From: Coprobacter fastidiosus
GTDB lineage: Bacteria > Bacteroidota > Bacteroidia > Bacteroidales > Coprobacteraceae
Direction: 5' to 3'
DNA length: 64,000 nucleotides
Assembly: GCF_030296935.1 (NCBI RefSeq)
Contig: NZ_AP028032.1
Span: forward strand, 248,001-312,000
Each line of letters opens with the position of its first letter. Within the stretch, counting starts at the first letter, position 1. Positions 1 through 8,565 of this stretch are shown one piece after another. A program made the position numbers and the translations under genes. The notes under the pieces are model-generated. The model was not told where the DNA came from. It made no database searches and saw only the letters and a program-made list of their open reading frames with translations.

Positions 1-372
1 TTAGATATTGATTATCCTTATGAAATTATTCGGAAAGAGAATCTTCGTACTAAGCCGGATAGAATTCCGTATACTTTAACTCCGATTCGTTATAGACATT
101 ATGGAAAAACTCTTGAGCGTATGATAAAGAAATGTGAAGATTACCCCGATGGCCCGGAACGGGATCAACTGATTTCTTTATTGGCCAATCATATGAAGAA
201 ATCTTTTCTTACTTGGAATAAGGAGGTTGTTGATGACGATAAAATATTCAAGGATCTAAGAGAATATTCCCATGGTAGAATCGATCTTAGTCCGGAAACT
301 TTCCGATTGAAGGAGTCGAAAGAGTTTCTTCAGAAAAAGAATAAAAATAATATGAGAAAAGCGGGTAGATAA
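1..372 (+). CDS. DUF4290 family protein (C-terminal part)
   Basis: The reading frame is open from the first base of the window and ends at 372, so the start lies outside; 123 residues are visible. The visible part is soluble, rich in charged residues, and ends in a Lys/Asn/Arg-rich tail. The segment with PYEIIRKENLR and TPIRYRHYGKTLE matches my memory of DUF4290 proteins, which in Bacteroidota commonly sit immediately before murA, as here (47 bp gap). The function of the family is not known to me. The likely role in envelope or cell-division physiology is only inferred from the conserved neighbourhood with murA and rimM. Confidence 0.75.
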   Translation, partial: LDIDYPYEIIRKENLRTKPDRIPYTLTPIRYRHYGKTLERMIKKCEDYPDGPERDQLISLLANHMKKSFLTWNKEVVDDDKIFKDLREYSHGRIDLSPETFRLKESKEFLQKKNKNNMRKAGR

Positions 373-419
373 CCGCTTTTTTTGTATCTTTCACAAAAAC
401 AATCAAATTCCGACACAAT

Positions 420-1724
420 ATGGCATCGTTTGTTATAGAAGGGGGACATCGTCTACAGGGGGATATTGTTCCGCAAGGCGCTAAGAATGAAGCTTTACAG
501 ATTATTTGTGCTACATTGCTTACATCCGAAGAAGTTAAAATTTATAACATTCCCGATATTTTGGATGTAAATAATTTGATACAATTATTGAGAGACATGG
601 GAGTCACAGTGCAGCATATAGGGGTTAATGCCTACAGTTTTAAAGCGGATAATGTGAACTTGGATTATCTGCATTGTGAAGATTTTTTACGGCGTAGCGC
701 ATCATTGCGAGGTTCTGTTATGATTGTCGGACCGTTGGTCGCTCGTTTCGGGATGGCGGTTATACCCAAGCCGGGAGGTGACAAGATCGGCCGGAGACGG
801 TTAGATACTCACTTTATCGGTATTCAAAAGTTAGGGGCAGATTTTACATATTATCCCGAACAGCAGTTGTATGAAATTACAGCGAGAGAATTGAAAGGTG
901 CTTATATGTTATTGGATGAAGCCTCGGTGACCGGTACAGCCAATATACTTATGGCTGCAGTGTTGGCAAAAGGTACGACAACGATATATAATGCAGCGTG
1001 TGAGCCTTATTTGCAGCAGCTTTCCAAAATGTTGAATAAAATGGGCGCAAAAATTTCGGGTATCGGATCAAATCTGCTGACCGTCGAAGGAGTAGAATCA
1101 TTAGAGGGATGTTCTCATACTATATTGCCCGATATGATAGAAGTCGGGAGTTTTATCGGGATGGCGGCAATGACCGGTTCTGACATTCGGATTAAAAATG
1201 TTTCCTATAACGATTTGGGAATTATTCCGGATAGTTTTCGCCGTTTAGGGATTACGTTAAATCAGGAAGGTGACGATATACATGTGCCGCATCACGATTA
1301 TTATGAAATAGAAACTTTTATCGACGGGTCGATCATGACTTTTGCTGATGCGCCTTGGCCGGGGTTGACTCCAGATTTGTTGAGCGTATTTTTAGTTGTT
1401 GCGACACAAGCAAAAGGAAGTGTGCTGATTCATCAGAAAATGTTCGAGAGTCGTTTGTTTTTTGTCGATAAATTGATTGATATGGGAGCTCAAATTATAT
1501 TATGCGATCCGCATAGAGCAGCTGTAATCGGGCAGGGGAAATCTCATACATTACGTGCGGCGACAATGGTTTCTCCGGATATTCGTGCAGGTATTGCCTT
1601 ATTGATAGCCGCCATGTCGGCAGACGGTATCAGTACGATTCATAATATTGATCAGATAGATAGGGGATATCAGGATATTGATAAAAGGTTGAATAAATTA
1701 GGGGCGAGAATTACCCGTTTGTAA
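420..1724 (+). CDS. murA: UDP-N-acetylglucosamine 1-carboxyvinyltransferase MurA
   Basis: Catalyses the first committed step of peptidoglycan synthesis, transfer of enolpyruvate from PEP to UDP-GlcNAc in the cytoplasm. The 434-residue length is normal for MurA/EPSP-synthase family proteins. The N-terminal QGAKNEAL segment carries the conserved Lys-Asn of the active site. The flexible active-site loop reads PKPGGDKIGRRRLD, so residue 121 is Asp (codon GAC at 780-782) where E. coli MurA has the catalytic Cys115 that fosfomycin alkylates. Cys-to-Asp is known to keep activity and give intrinsic fosfomycin resistance in Mycobacterium and Chlamydia. rimM follows after 2 bp, so the two genes are probably cotranscribed. 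Confidence 0.96.
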   Translation: MASFVIEGGHRLQGDIVPQGAKNEALQIICATLLTSEEVKIYNIPDILDVNNLIQLLRDMGVTVQHIGVNAYSFKADNVNLDYLHCEDFLRRSASLRGSVMIVGPLVARFGMAVIPKPGGDKIGRRRLDTHFIGIQKLGADFTYYPEQQLYEITARELKGAYMLLDEASVTGTANILMAAVLAKGTTTIYNAACEPYLQQLSKMLNKMGAKISGIGSNLLTVEGVESLEGCSHTILPDMIEVGSFIGMAAMTGSDIRIKNVSYNDLGIIPDSFRRLGITLNQEGDDIHVPHHDYYEIETFIDGSIMTFADAPWPGLTPDLLSVFLVVATQAKGSVLIHQKMFESRLFFVDKLIDMGAQIILCDPHRAAVIGQGKSHTLRAATMVSPDIRAGIALLIAAMSADGISTIHNIDQIDRGYQDIDKRLNKLGARITRL

Positions 1725-1726
1725 TC

Positions 1727-2248
1727 ATGATTACGAGAGAAGAATTAATAAAAATCGGACAGTTCAATAAGCCTCACGGCATACACGGAGAAATATCTTT
1801 ATCTTTTACCGATGATGTATTTGACCGTACGGATTGTCCTTATATTGTGTGCGAGATAGATGGTATTTTTGTCCCGTTTTACATAGAAGAATACAGGTTT
1901 AAGAGTGAGATGACCGCCCTTTTCAAATTAGAAGATGTCGATACTGACAGTGATGCCAGAGTTTTTACTAATTTGGACGTTTATTTCCCGAAATCTTATT
2001 TAGAAATGGAGGGGGAAGATTATATTGCTCCCGGAGATTATTTCTTGGGATATACAGTCGTCGACAAACATCATGGTATCTTGGGGAAAATTGTACATAT
2101 AGATGATTCGACAATAAATACGTTGTTTGTTGTGGATCGTGATGCCTCTGAACTGCTTATTCCGGCGAATGATGATTTTGTGATATCTGTTGATAAAGAA
2201 AATAAAATTATAAAGATGAATATTCCGGATGGATTGCTGAATCTGTAA
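1727..2248 (+). CDS. rimM: Ribosome maturation factor RimM
   Basis: 173 residues, the usual RimM size. The N-terminal half begins with a lysine-glycine motif region (IGQFNKPHGIHGEISL), typical of the RimM N-domain that binds ribosomal protein S19 during 30S head assembly. The C-terminal half is the PRC-barrel domain (GDYFLGYTVVD, then ELLIPANDDFVISVD and a hydrophobic end). The start is two bases after the murA stop, so translational coupling is likely. A strong hairpin follows at 2281, closing the DUF4290-murA-rimM unit. Confidence 0.92.
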   Translation: MITREELIKIGQFNKPHGIHGEISLSFTDDVFDRTDCPYIVCEIDGIFVPFYIEEYRFKSEMTALFKLEDVDTDSDARVFTNLDVYFPKSYLEMEGEDYIAPGDYFLGYTVVDKHHGILGKIVHIDDSTINTLFVVDRDASELLIPANDDFVISVDKENKIIKMNIPDGLLNL

Positions 2249-2277
2249 GTTTTTGAAAGAACTTCCCAAAATGAAAT

Positions 2278-2312
2278 AAAGGGCAAGACCGAATATTCGG
2301 CCTTGCCCTTTA
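2278..2312. terminator. Bidirectional terminator between rimM and gltA
   Basis: A 28-base inverted repeat (arms from 2281 and to 2308, GGGCAAG...CTTGCCC around the palindrome CCGAATATTCGG) is flanked by AAA on the left and TTT on the right. It lies between the convergent rimM and gltA genes and can serve both. Confidence 0.85.
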
Positions 2313-2341
2313 TTGAGAAAAATGAGAAAATTATCGAATAT

Positions 2342-3694
2342 TTAACGTTTATCTAAAGGAATAAAGGGCGCATCTTCCGACACGTTTTTATATGCTGGGC
2401 GGATAATACGTTTGCTGTCAAAGTTAAGTTCTTCGATTCTATGTGCCGTCCATCCTGTAATACGAGACATCGCAAAAAGAGGTGTATATACTTCTTTAGG
2501 TAAACCGATCATTTCATATACAAATCCGGAATAAAAATCGACGTTTGCACAAACCCGTTTTTTTACTTGGTTCCCTTTGAATTTCATAAAAGTCTCTATT
2601 GCACGTTCCTCTATCAATTCCAGAAATGCAAACTCTTTGTCCAAACCCTTTTCCTTTGCAAGATTGCGAGCCCATTCTTTAAGCAATAAGGCACGAGGAT
2701 CGGAGATAGTATATACTGCGTGACCGATGCCATATATTTTTCCGCTTTTATTGTATCCTTCCTTACGTAGCATTTTAGTCAAATAAGCATCTATTTCATC
2801 TTTATCTGTCCAGTCGCTGATTACTTCTTGCAGATGATGGAACATATCGATAACCCTAAGGTTTGCACCTCCATGTAACGGACCTTTTAAAGAGCCTATT
2901 CCGGCTGCGATAGAGGAATAAGTATCTGTTCCCGATGAACTGGTAACCCGTACGGTAAATGTAGAGTTATTCCCTCCGCCATGATCGGCGTGAAGCATTA
3001 GTGCCAAATCGAGAATACGTGCTTCCGATTGGGTATATTGAGGACCTTTCAACATAAACAGAAAATTTTCCGCGATAGAAAGATTTTCTTTCGGATGTCT
3101 GATGTGCAAAGATCTCCCTTGTTGACTATGTCTTAAAATGTTATAGGCATATGCTATGATTGTGGGAAATTTGGCTATCAATTCTATAGATTGCCGCATC
3201 AGATTGTCTCTGGATGTATCGTCGGGATTAGGATCGAACGTGTACATTTCGAGAACACTCCGAGCCAGAATATTCATAATATTATGTCCCTCAAGATCCA
3301 GAATATTCATCGTCGTTTTTTGCTCTAAAGGCATAGATTGGTTAAGCAAACGGGTAAATGTTTCCAATTCGTCTTTATCCGGTAAAAAACCTGAAAGAAG
3401 GAGAAAGGCCGTTTCTTCAAAGCCGTAACGATTTTCCTTTTCAATGCCTTTAACCAGATCTTCGATATTAATACCCCGATATACGAGCTTTCCCGGAATA
3501 GCTTTGAGACCGCCTTCCGGCATACGTTCATATCCTACGACATCTCCGATTTTTGTCAATCCGACAAGTACACCTGAATGATCCTCATTGCGTAAACCCC
3601 TTTTTACATTATGTTTTACAAACAGTTCGTTATCTATATGGCTTGTACTCTTGATAGAATCAGAGAGTTTGTATATCATATATTCATCTTTCAT
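2342..3694 (-). CDS. gltA: Citrate synthase
   Basis: Condenses acetyl-CoA and oxaloacetate to citrate. 450 residues, in the range of the type II/Bacteroidota citrate synthases. The catalytic residues are visible in their usual contexts: His in GPLHGGANL, His in GIGHAVYT, and Asp in ANVDFYSGFVY. The gene is last in acn-icd-gltA (27 bp after icd), so its expression is tied to the other two enzymes that make 2-oxoglutarate for glutamate synthesis. A second in-frame Met lies five codons in and could also be the start. Confidence 0.95.
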   Translation of the reverse strand: MKDEYMIYKLSDSIKSTSHIDNELFVKHNVKRGLRNEDHSGVLVGLTKIGDVVGYERMPEGGLKAIPGKLVYRGINIEDLVKGIEKENRYGFEETAFLLLSGFLPDKDELETFTRLLNQSMPLEQKTTMNILDLEGHNIMNILARSVLEMYTFDPNPDDTSRDNLMRQSIELIAKFPTIIAYAYNILRHSQQGRSLHIRHPKENLSIAENFLFMLKGPQYTQSEARILDLALMLHADHGGGNNSTFTVRVTSSSGTDTYSSIAAGIGSLKGPLHGGANLRVIDMFHHLQEVISDWTDKDEIDAYLTKMLRKEGYNKSGKIYGIGHAVYTISDPRALLLKEWARNLAKEKGLDKEFAFLELIEERAIETFMKFKGNQVKKRVCANVDFYSGFVYEMIGLPKEVYTPLFAMSRITGWTAHRIEELNFDSKRIIRPAYKNVSEDAPFIPLDKR

Positions 3695-3721
3695 ATCTTT
3701 ATAATCTTTACTCTCTTGTTG

Positions 3722-4981
3722 TTACAAATTTCGGATAATTTCATCTCTGAATTCGGTTGTTGTCAGAGTTTTAGAATCGTCCATAAACCGGGCTAAATCT
3801 ATGGTTGCTTTATGTGACTGGAATGTCTTTTCTAAAGCGTTGACGATATTTGCTGCGGCCTCTTGCCAGCCTAAATATTCGAGCATCATTACTCCTGATA
3901 GTAGGAGTGAAGACGGATTGACTCTGTTTTTACCGGCGATATTAGGAGCTGTACCGTGTGTAGCTTCGAATATGGCATGTCCTGTAATGTAATTTATATT
4001 TGCACCCGGTGCAATTCCGATGCCTCCCACCATGGCGGCTAACTGGTCAGAAATATAATCTCCGTTTAAGTTTAAGGTCGCAATGACCGAATATTCTTCC
4101 GGAATTAGGAGAGTGTTTTGAAGAAAAGCATCAGCAATAACATCTTTAATAATAATTTTTCCTTCTTTTATTGCTTTTTTCAGGGCATTTTCAGCAGCCG
4201 GTTCTCCATCTGATTTTTTTAGCCGTTCATACTGCATCATAGTGAATACTTGATTACCGAATTCTCTTTCGGCCATTGCATATCCCCATAATTTGAATCC
4301 GCCTTCGGTGAACTTCATGATATTGCCTTTGTGTACAAGAGTCACAGACGGGAGTTTGTGTTCAATAGCATATTGAATAGCAGATCGTATAAGTCGTTCG
4401 CTTCCTTCAATAGAAACAGGCTTCACTCCGAAAGAAGAGGTTTGGGGAAATCTTATTTTACTCACTTTCATTTCATTTTGCAGAAAATGAAGAAATTTTT
4501 CAGCTTCGGGACTTCCTTGCTGCCATTCTATTCCGGCGTATATGTCTTCCGTATTTTCCCGGAAGATATGCATATTGACTTTATGGGGTTCTTTTATCGG
4601 AGAAACGACGCCTTTGAACCAGCGTACCGGACGTAGGCATACATATAGATCCAGTTCTTGCCGTAAAGCAACGTTTAGCGATCGAATACCCCCGCCTACG
4701 GGTGTGGTTAACGGGCCTTTGATTCCGATCAGGTATTCTCGAAATGTTCTCATGGTCTCTTCCGGAAGCCATGAGCCTGTTTGTTTAAAGGCTTTTTCTC
4801 CGGCAAGAACTTCGAGCCATTCGATTTTTCTTTCTCCTGCATAACATTTTTTTACAGCGGTATCGATAATAGATTGTGTAACAGGCGATATTTCCGCTCC
4901 GACACCATCGCCGGCTATGTATGGAATAGTTATATTATTGGGGACTACCAATTTCCCGTTTTCTATTTTTAGTTTTGCCAT
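3722..4981 (-). CDS. icd: NADP-dependent isocitrate dehydrogenase
   Basis: Oxidative decarboxylation of isocitrate to 2-oxoglutarate. The sequence opens with [15 protein letters not shown] (nucleotide/substrate-binding start of the family), has the arginine-rich substrate region [20 protein letters not shown], the [11 protein letters not shown] segment, and ends with [19 protein letters not shown] and the metal-binding region. I choose ATG at 4981 (419 aa) rather than the GTG at 4987, because [11 protein letters not shown] is the natural beginning and the GTG would overlap the acn stop. Middle gene of acn-icd-gltA. Confidence 0.94.
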   Translation of the reverse strand: MAKLKIENGKLVVPNNITIPYIAGDGVGAEISPVTQSIIDTAVKKCYAGERKIEWLEVLAGEKAFKQTGSWLPEETMRTFREYLIGIKGPLTTPVGGGIRSLNVALRQELDLYVCLRPVRWFKGVVSPIKEPHKVNMHIFRENTEDIYAGIEWQQGSPEAEKFLHFLQNEMKVSKIRFPQTSSFGVKPVSIEGSERLIRSAIQYAIEHKLPSVTLVHKGNIMKFTEGGFKLWGYAMAEREFGNQVFTMMQYERLKKSDGEPAAENALKKAIKEGKIIIKDVIADAFLQNTLLIPEEYSVIATLNLNGDYISDQLAAMVGGIGIAPGANINYITGHAIFEATHGTAPNIAGKNRVNPSSLLLSGVMMLEYLGWQEAAANIVNALEKTFQSHKATIDLARFMDDSKTLTTTEFRDEIIRNL

Positions 4982-4986
4982 GATCA

Positions 4987-7251
4987 CTATTTTTTATTTG
5001 CTAGATAGTTTAATGCGCTTCCTGCTTTAAACCATTCGATTTGTAAATTATTATATGTGTGAGAAGCTTCAAAACTTTCAAGACTTCCATCCGGATGAAT
5101 AATTTCTATTGTCAGATTTTTATCTGGAGCAAAAGATTCCAGCCCTTTGACTGATAAAATATCTTTTTCCTTAATTTTATTGTAGTCATCCTTATTGACA
5201 AATGTCAGAGCCAGCATGCCTTGCTTTTTTAAATTGGTTTCATGAATACGTGCAAAAGATTTGCATAAAACCGCTTTTACGCCAAGAAAACGAGGCTCGA
5301 GGGCTGCATGTTCCCGAGATGATCCTTCCCCATAATTTTCTTCAGCTACGACTATTGATGATATTCCGTGCATTTTATAACTTTTCGCGGTCCCGGAAAC
5401 GGTGTCGTACTCATTTGTCAGTTGGTTGAAAACTTCGTTTGTCTTGCCATTAAAAGCATTTACTGCACCCATTAGTAAATTGTCCGATATGTTTTCGAGA
5501 TGTCCCCTGAAACGTAACCAAGGTCCTGCCATTGATATATGATCTGTCGTACATTTCCCGCTTGTTTTTATCAGTAAAGGCATTCTTTCGAAATTCAACG
5601 GATTAAACGGTGCGAAAGGTGACAGTTTTTGTAATCGTTTAGAGTTCGGATCAATGATAATATCAGAAGAAGATAGGCCTTTGTCCGGAGCTATGTAGCC
5701 GGGATCTTTGACATCAAAACCTTTAACAGGAAGTTCTTCTCCTTCTGGCATATCCAATTTTACAGACTCCCCGTTTTCATTGATTAAGGTATCTGTCAAG
5801 GGATTAAAGCACAGATTCCCGGCGATTGTCAAAGCTGTGACGATTTCGGGAGAAGCGACAAATGCATGTGTATTCGGATTGCCGTCTGCACGTTTTGCAA
5901 AATTTCGGTTAAAAGATGTCACAATCGAATTTGCCCTTTGATTATCATCTGTATGACGTTTCCATTGTCCTATGCAAGGACCGCAAGCATTTGTCATGAC
6001 AATACCTCCGATCGATTCGAAATCGGAGATCAATCCGTCTCGTTCTGCTGTATAACGAACTTGTTCTGATCCGGGATTAATTCTGAATTCGGCCTTTGCT
6101 TTTAGATGTTTTTTTGATGCTTGTCGGGCTACAGATGCCGCACGGCTTAAATCTTGATATGATGAGTTTGTACAAGACCCGATCAGACCTACTTCCATAG
6201 TTTGCGGATATCCGTTTTCTTTAACGATTCGGCCGAATTCCGAAATAGGATGTGCCGCATCCGGAGTAAAAGGTCCGTTGATATACGGCTCGAGTTCGGA
6301 AAGATTGATTTCTATGATCCGATCATAATATTTTTCGGGATTGTCGATTACCTCTTTGTCCGCTTCTAAATAATCTGAAAGTTTGTTTGCCATTTCGGCA
6401 ATTTGTTCGCGTCCGGTAGCTTTAAGATACCTTGCCATGCTCTCATCGTATGCAAATAGGGATGTTGTCGCTCCTACTTCAGCACCCATGTTGCAAATAG
6501 TCGCTTTCCCTGTTGCCGACAGATTTTTAGCCCCTTCACCGAAATATTCTATAATGGCATTTGTTCCGCCTTTTACAGTGAGTATTCCGGCTAATTTTAA
6601 AATGACATCTTTGGGAGAAGCCCAACCGTTCAGTTCACCGGTTAATTTGACTCCTATTATCTTGGGCATTTTCAATTCCCATGGAATACCGGTCATGACA
6701 TCTACCGCATCTGCTCCTCCTACACCGATTGCTATCATACCTAACCCACCGGCATTGGGAGTATGAGAATCTGTCCCTACCATCATACCTCCCGGGAATG
6801 CATAATTTTCTAAAACGACCTGATGTATGATTCCAGCTCCCGGTTTCCAGAAACCGATCCCGTATTTGTTTGAGACATCTTTTAAGAAGTCATATACCTC
6901 TTGATTGGAAACAAGAGCTTTTTTTATGTCGTTACTTGCATCTATATCCGCTTGTATAAGATGGTCGCAATGTACGGAAGAAGGTACGGCTACTTTGTCT
7001 TTCCCTGCAATCATAAATTGTAATAAAGCCATTTGTGCCGTAGCATCTTGCATCGCAACTCTGTCCGGAGAAAAATTGACATAGTCGATTCCTCGTATAA
7101 ACGGTTTATGGGGATACTCATTATTATACAAATGCGCATATAAGATCTTTTCTGTAAGAGTCATCGGACGACCTAATAATTGACGGCTTTTTTCAACCTT
7201 TTCTGCATACGAAGCATATACTTCCTGTATTAATTCTATATCAAATTGCAT
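4987..7251 (-). CDS. acnA: Aconitate hydratase
   Basis: Citrate/isocitrate isomerase with a [4Fe-4S] cluster. The mitochondrial-type domain order is seen: [10 protein letters not shown], then [14 protein letters not shown], cluster Cys in [15 protein letters not shown] and [10 protein letters not shown], and the C-terminal swivel domain with [15 protein letters not shown]. About 754 residues, normal for this subfamily. An upstream in-frame ATG exists at 7272, but a minus-strand promoter element at 7270-7277 would place transcription start downstream of it, so the start at 7251 (MQFDIELIQ) is preferred. First gene of the acn-icd-gltA operon. Confidence 0.94.
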   Translation of the reverse strand: MQFDIELIQEVYASYAEKVEKSRQLLGRPMTLTEKILYAHLYNNEYPHKPFIRGIDYVNFSPDRVAMQDATAQMALLQFMIAGKDKVAVPSSVHCDHLIQADIDASNDIKKALVSNQEVYDFLKDVSNKYGIGFWKPGAGIIHQVVLENYAFPGGMMVGTDSHTPNAGGLGMIAIGVGGADAVDVMTGIPWELKMPKIIGVKLTGELNGWASPKDVILKLAGILTVKGGTNAIIEYFGEGAKNLSATGKATICNMGAEVGATTSLFAYDESMARYLKATGREQIAEMANKLSDYLEADKEVIDNPEKYYDRIIEINLSELEPYINGPFTPDAAHPISEFGRIVKENGYPQTMEVGLIGSCTNSSYQDLSRAASVARQASKKHLKAKAEFRINPGSEQVRYTAERDGLISDFESIGGIVMTNACGPCIGQWKRHTDDNQRANSIVTSFNRNFAKRADGNPNTHAFVASPEIVTALTIAGNLCFNPLTDTLINENGESVKLDMPEGEELPVKGFDVKDPGYIAPDKGLSSSDIIIDPNSKRLQKLSPFAPFNPLNFERMPLLIKTSGKCTTDHISMAGPWLRFRGHLENISDNLLMGAVNAFNGKTNEVFNQLTNEYDTVSGTAKSYKMHGISSIVVAEENYGEGSSREHAALEPRFLGVKAVLCKSFARIHETNLKKQGMLALTFVNKDDYNKIKEKDILSVKGLESFAPDKNLTIEIIHPDGSLESFEASHTYNNLQIEWFKAGSALNYLANKK

Positions 7252-7269
7252 ATTTAAAAATGTTTTGTG

Positions 7270-7277
7270 CAAATATA
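7270..7277 (-). promoter_or_regulatory. -7 promoter element for acn-icd-gltA
   Basis: Read on the minus strand the site is TATATTTG, fitting the Bacteroidota -7 consensus TAnnTTTG, about 20 bp before the chosen acn start. I see no convincing -33 element, so this is moderate evidence. Confidence 0.45.
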
Positions 7278-7518
7278 TATCATTTTGTTTATTCTATATC
7301 TGTTTTTATATTATTATTTTTGATTTTATTATTTGTATAGAGAAAAATGAATTCTATTATGTATATTTATGTGTTATTTATGCGTTTTTTGATAAAAGTA
7401 ATTACGATATAATATAATAATCATTTTGATATCTCTATATACGTTATTTGTATATATTGACGGGGATTTGTCCAATTTTTTTTTGTGGTATAGATTGTTT
7501 TGGTGTCAGATTAAAATA

Positions 7519-7582
7519 TATTCAAGTAATTATTATATATTTTGTAAATATATTCAAGTAATTATTATATATTTTGTAAATA
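7519..7582. repeat. Tandem 32-bp duplication
   Basis: Two perfect adjacent copies of a 32-bp AT-rich unit (7519-7550 and 7551-7582, beginning TATTCAAGTAATTATTATAT) in the stretch between acn and the small gene at 7669. The rest of 7278-7668 is very AT-rich, and I see no convincing gene in it. Confidence 0.9.
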
Positions 7583-7668
7583 TATTTCTATATATAATAG
7601 GATTTTATTATTTAATTTTATATCTTTACTTTTAAAACATAGAATGGTTCGATTTAAAATGGAGAAAC

Positions 7669-7885
7669 ATGAGTTTTGATGTGGATCATACGGTTACTGG
7701 TTTGGGATTTCAAACATATTTTGTGTTCCAAGGCAGTACATATCAAATATCTTCCAATGGTAGAGATTGAATATATAGTTGCTGGGGCTGTTTGTTATAG
7801 GGCTACTACAGCGGGAGAATTAGGTGTTGAGGTAACTGTTACCGAATTTTCAATGCATGGGAAGGTTGCACCAAAAGTTTATTAA
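7669..7885 (+). pseudogene. Frameshifted small gene of unknown family
   Basis: From ATG 7669 the first frame encodes 33 plausible residues (MSFDVDHTVTGLGFQTYF... ending SSNGRD) and stops at TGA 7768-7770. Skipping one base there continues without interruption in the next frame for about 38 residues (EYIVAGAVCYRATTAGELG... ending KVAPKVY) to the stop at 7885. Both halves have protein-like composition, and together they make a protein of about 71 residues, so I read this as one gene broken by a single-base insertion. A programmed +1 shift at GAT-TGA is possible but less likely. Unknown function. The small membrane protein gene follows after 17 bp. Confidence 0.5.
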
Positions 7886-7902
7886 ATTTTAAATCTAAAT
7901 AT

Positions 7903-8124
7903 ATGGACTTTATAGATTTATTTTTTAGTTATGGACCACTGATTTTGATGGTTATTATTTATATTATTCCTATAATAGTAGGTTGCTATTTATTTCGTCA
8001 TTATAAAGAAATATCCGTAGGAACTAAAGTGATTTGGTTTGTTATATTGTTGATTACTAATTATATTGGGCTTATTGGGTTGTCCATTTATTTAAATACT
8101 AAAAAAAATGAGGTGAGAAAATGA
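7903..8124 (+). CDS. Small two-helix membrane protein, PLDc_N-like
   Basis: 73 residues with two hydrophobic helices (about residues 8-29 and 43-64) separated by a short charged loop containing KEISVGTKVIWF. The layout hydrophobic helix, basic loop, Trp, second helix with Tyr resembles the PLDc_N domain found at the N-terminus of cardiolipin synthases and, free-standing, as small proteins of unknown function or immunity-like proteins. It sits 17 bp after the broken small gene, and the two may have been one unit. No catalytic domain is present, so an enzymatic role is unlikely. Confidence 0.55.
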   Translation: MDFIDLFFSYGPLILMVIIYIIPIIVGCYLFRHYKEISVGTKVIWFVILLITNYIGLIGLSIYLNTKKNEVRK

Positions 8125-8158
8125 ATAAATTTATCTCGGTTTAATTTAAGGGTAGTCC

Positions 8159-8333
8159 TTAGAACTTGTCTAAATTTTGCTCGGGCCAGGTTTGGGAGTT
8201 TTTTGAGGATATTTTTTTGTTTTTACGAGGAGGATAGCGGGTTATCCGACGAGGGAAAACAGGAAAAAGACCAGAATAAAACATAAAGATGACCTGATAG
8301 TATTTTTTATTGGAAAGTTTAGACAGTTCTTAA
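8159..8333 (+). mobile_element. MITE-like repeat, copy A
   Basis: About 175 bp bounded by imperfect inverted ends: TTAGAACTTGTCTAAATTTT at 8159-8178, and at 8314-8333 a sequence whose complement reads TTAAGAACTGTCTAAACTTT. The interior (GAGGAGGATAGCGGGTTATC near 8227 and AAGATGACCTGATAGTATTT near 8285) recurs in the copies at 16.8, 35.9 and 51.2 kb. Non-coding, intergenic, with no transposase. Confidence 0.65.
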
Positions 8334-8421
8334 AAGAGAATAGAAATTACTGTATCATTTAAAGGGGGTACAAAAAATCAAAACTGAATTGGTAAAAGTT
8401 ACAGATTGTAACAAAATAAAT

Positions 8422-8476
8422 AAAGAATGCCACTTTACACCTAATTTTTATAGGTGAAAGTAGCATTCTTTTTATA
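8422..8476. terminator. Terminator between the small membrane protein and recJ
   Basis: Long hairpin with arms AAAGAATGCcACTTT-CACCTA (from 8423) and TAGGTG-AAAGTaGCATTCTTT (to about 8471), followed by T residues on the right and preceded by A residues on the left, so it can end transcription from both sides. The remaining bases 8334-8421 and 8477-8565 hold nothing I can identify. Confidence 0.8.
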
Positions 8477-8565
8477 ATCGAAGCCTATCAGTTCTAAATT
8501 GAAAGTTTGAATTTGAACTTTCTAACTTTTTGAACAGCCCCTGTTTTTCATAAACTATCCATTTT

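Noticed and set aside
7426-7635. 69-aa open frame between acn and the small gene
   Set aside because: Composed of Ile/Tyr/Phe codons from AT-rich DNA and spans the 32-bp tandem repeat; looks like chance.
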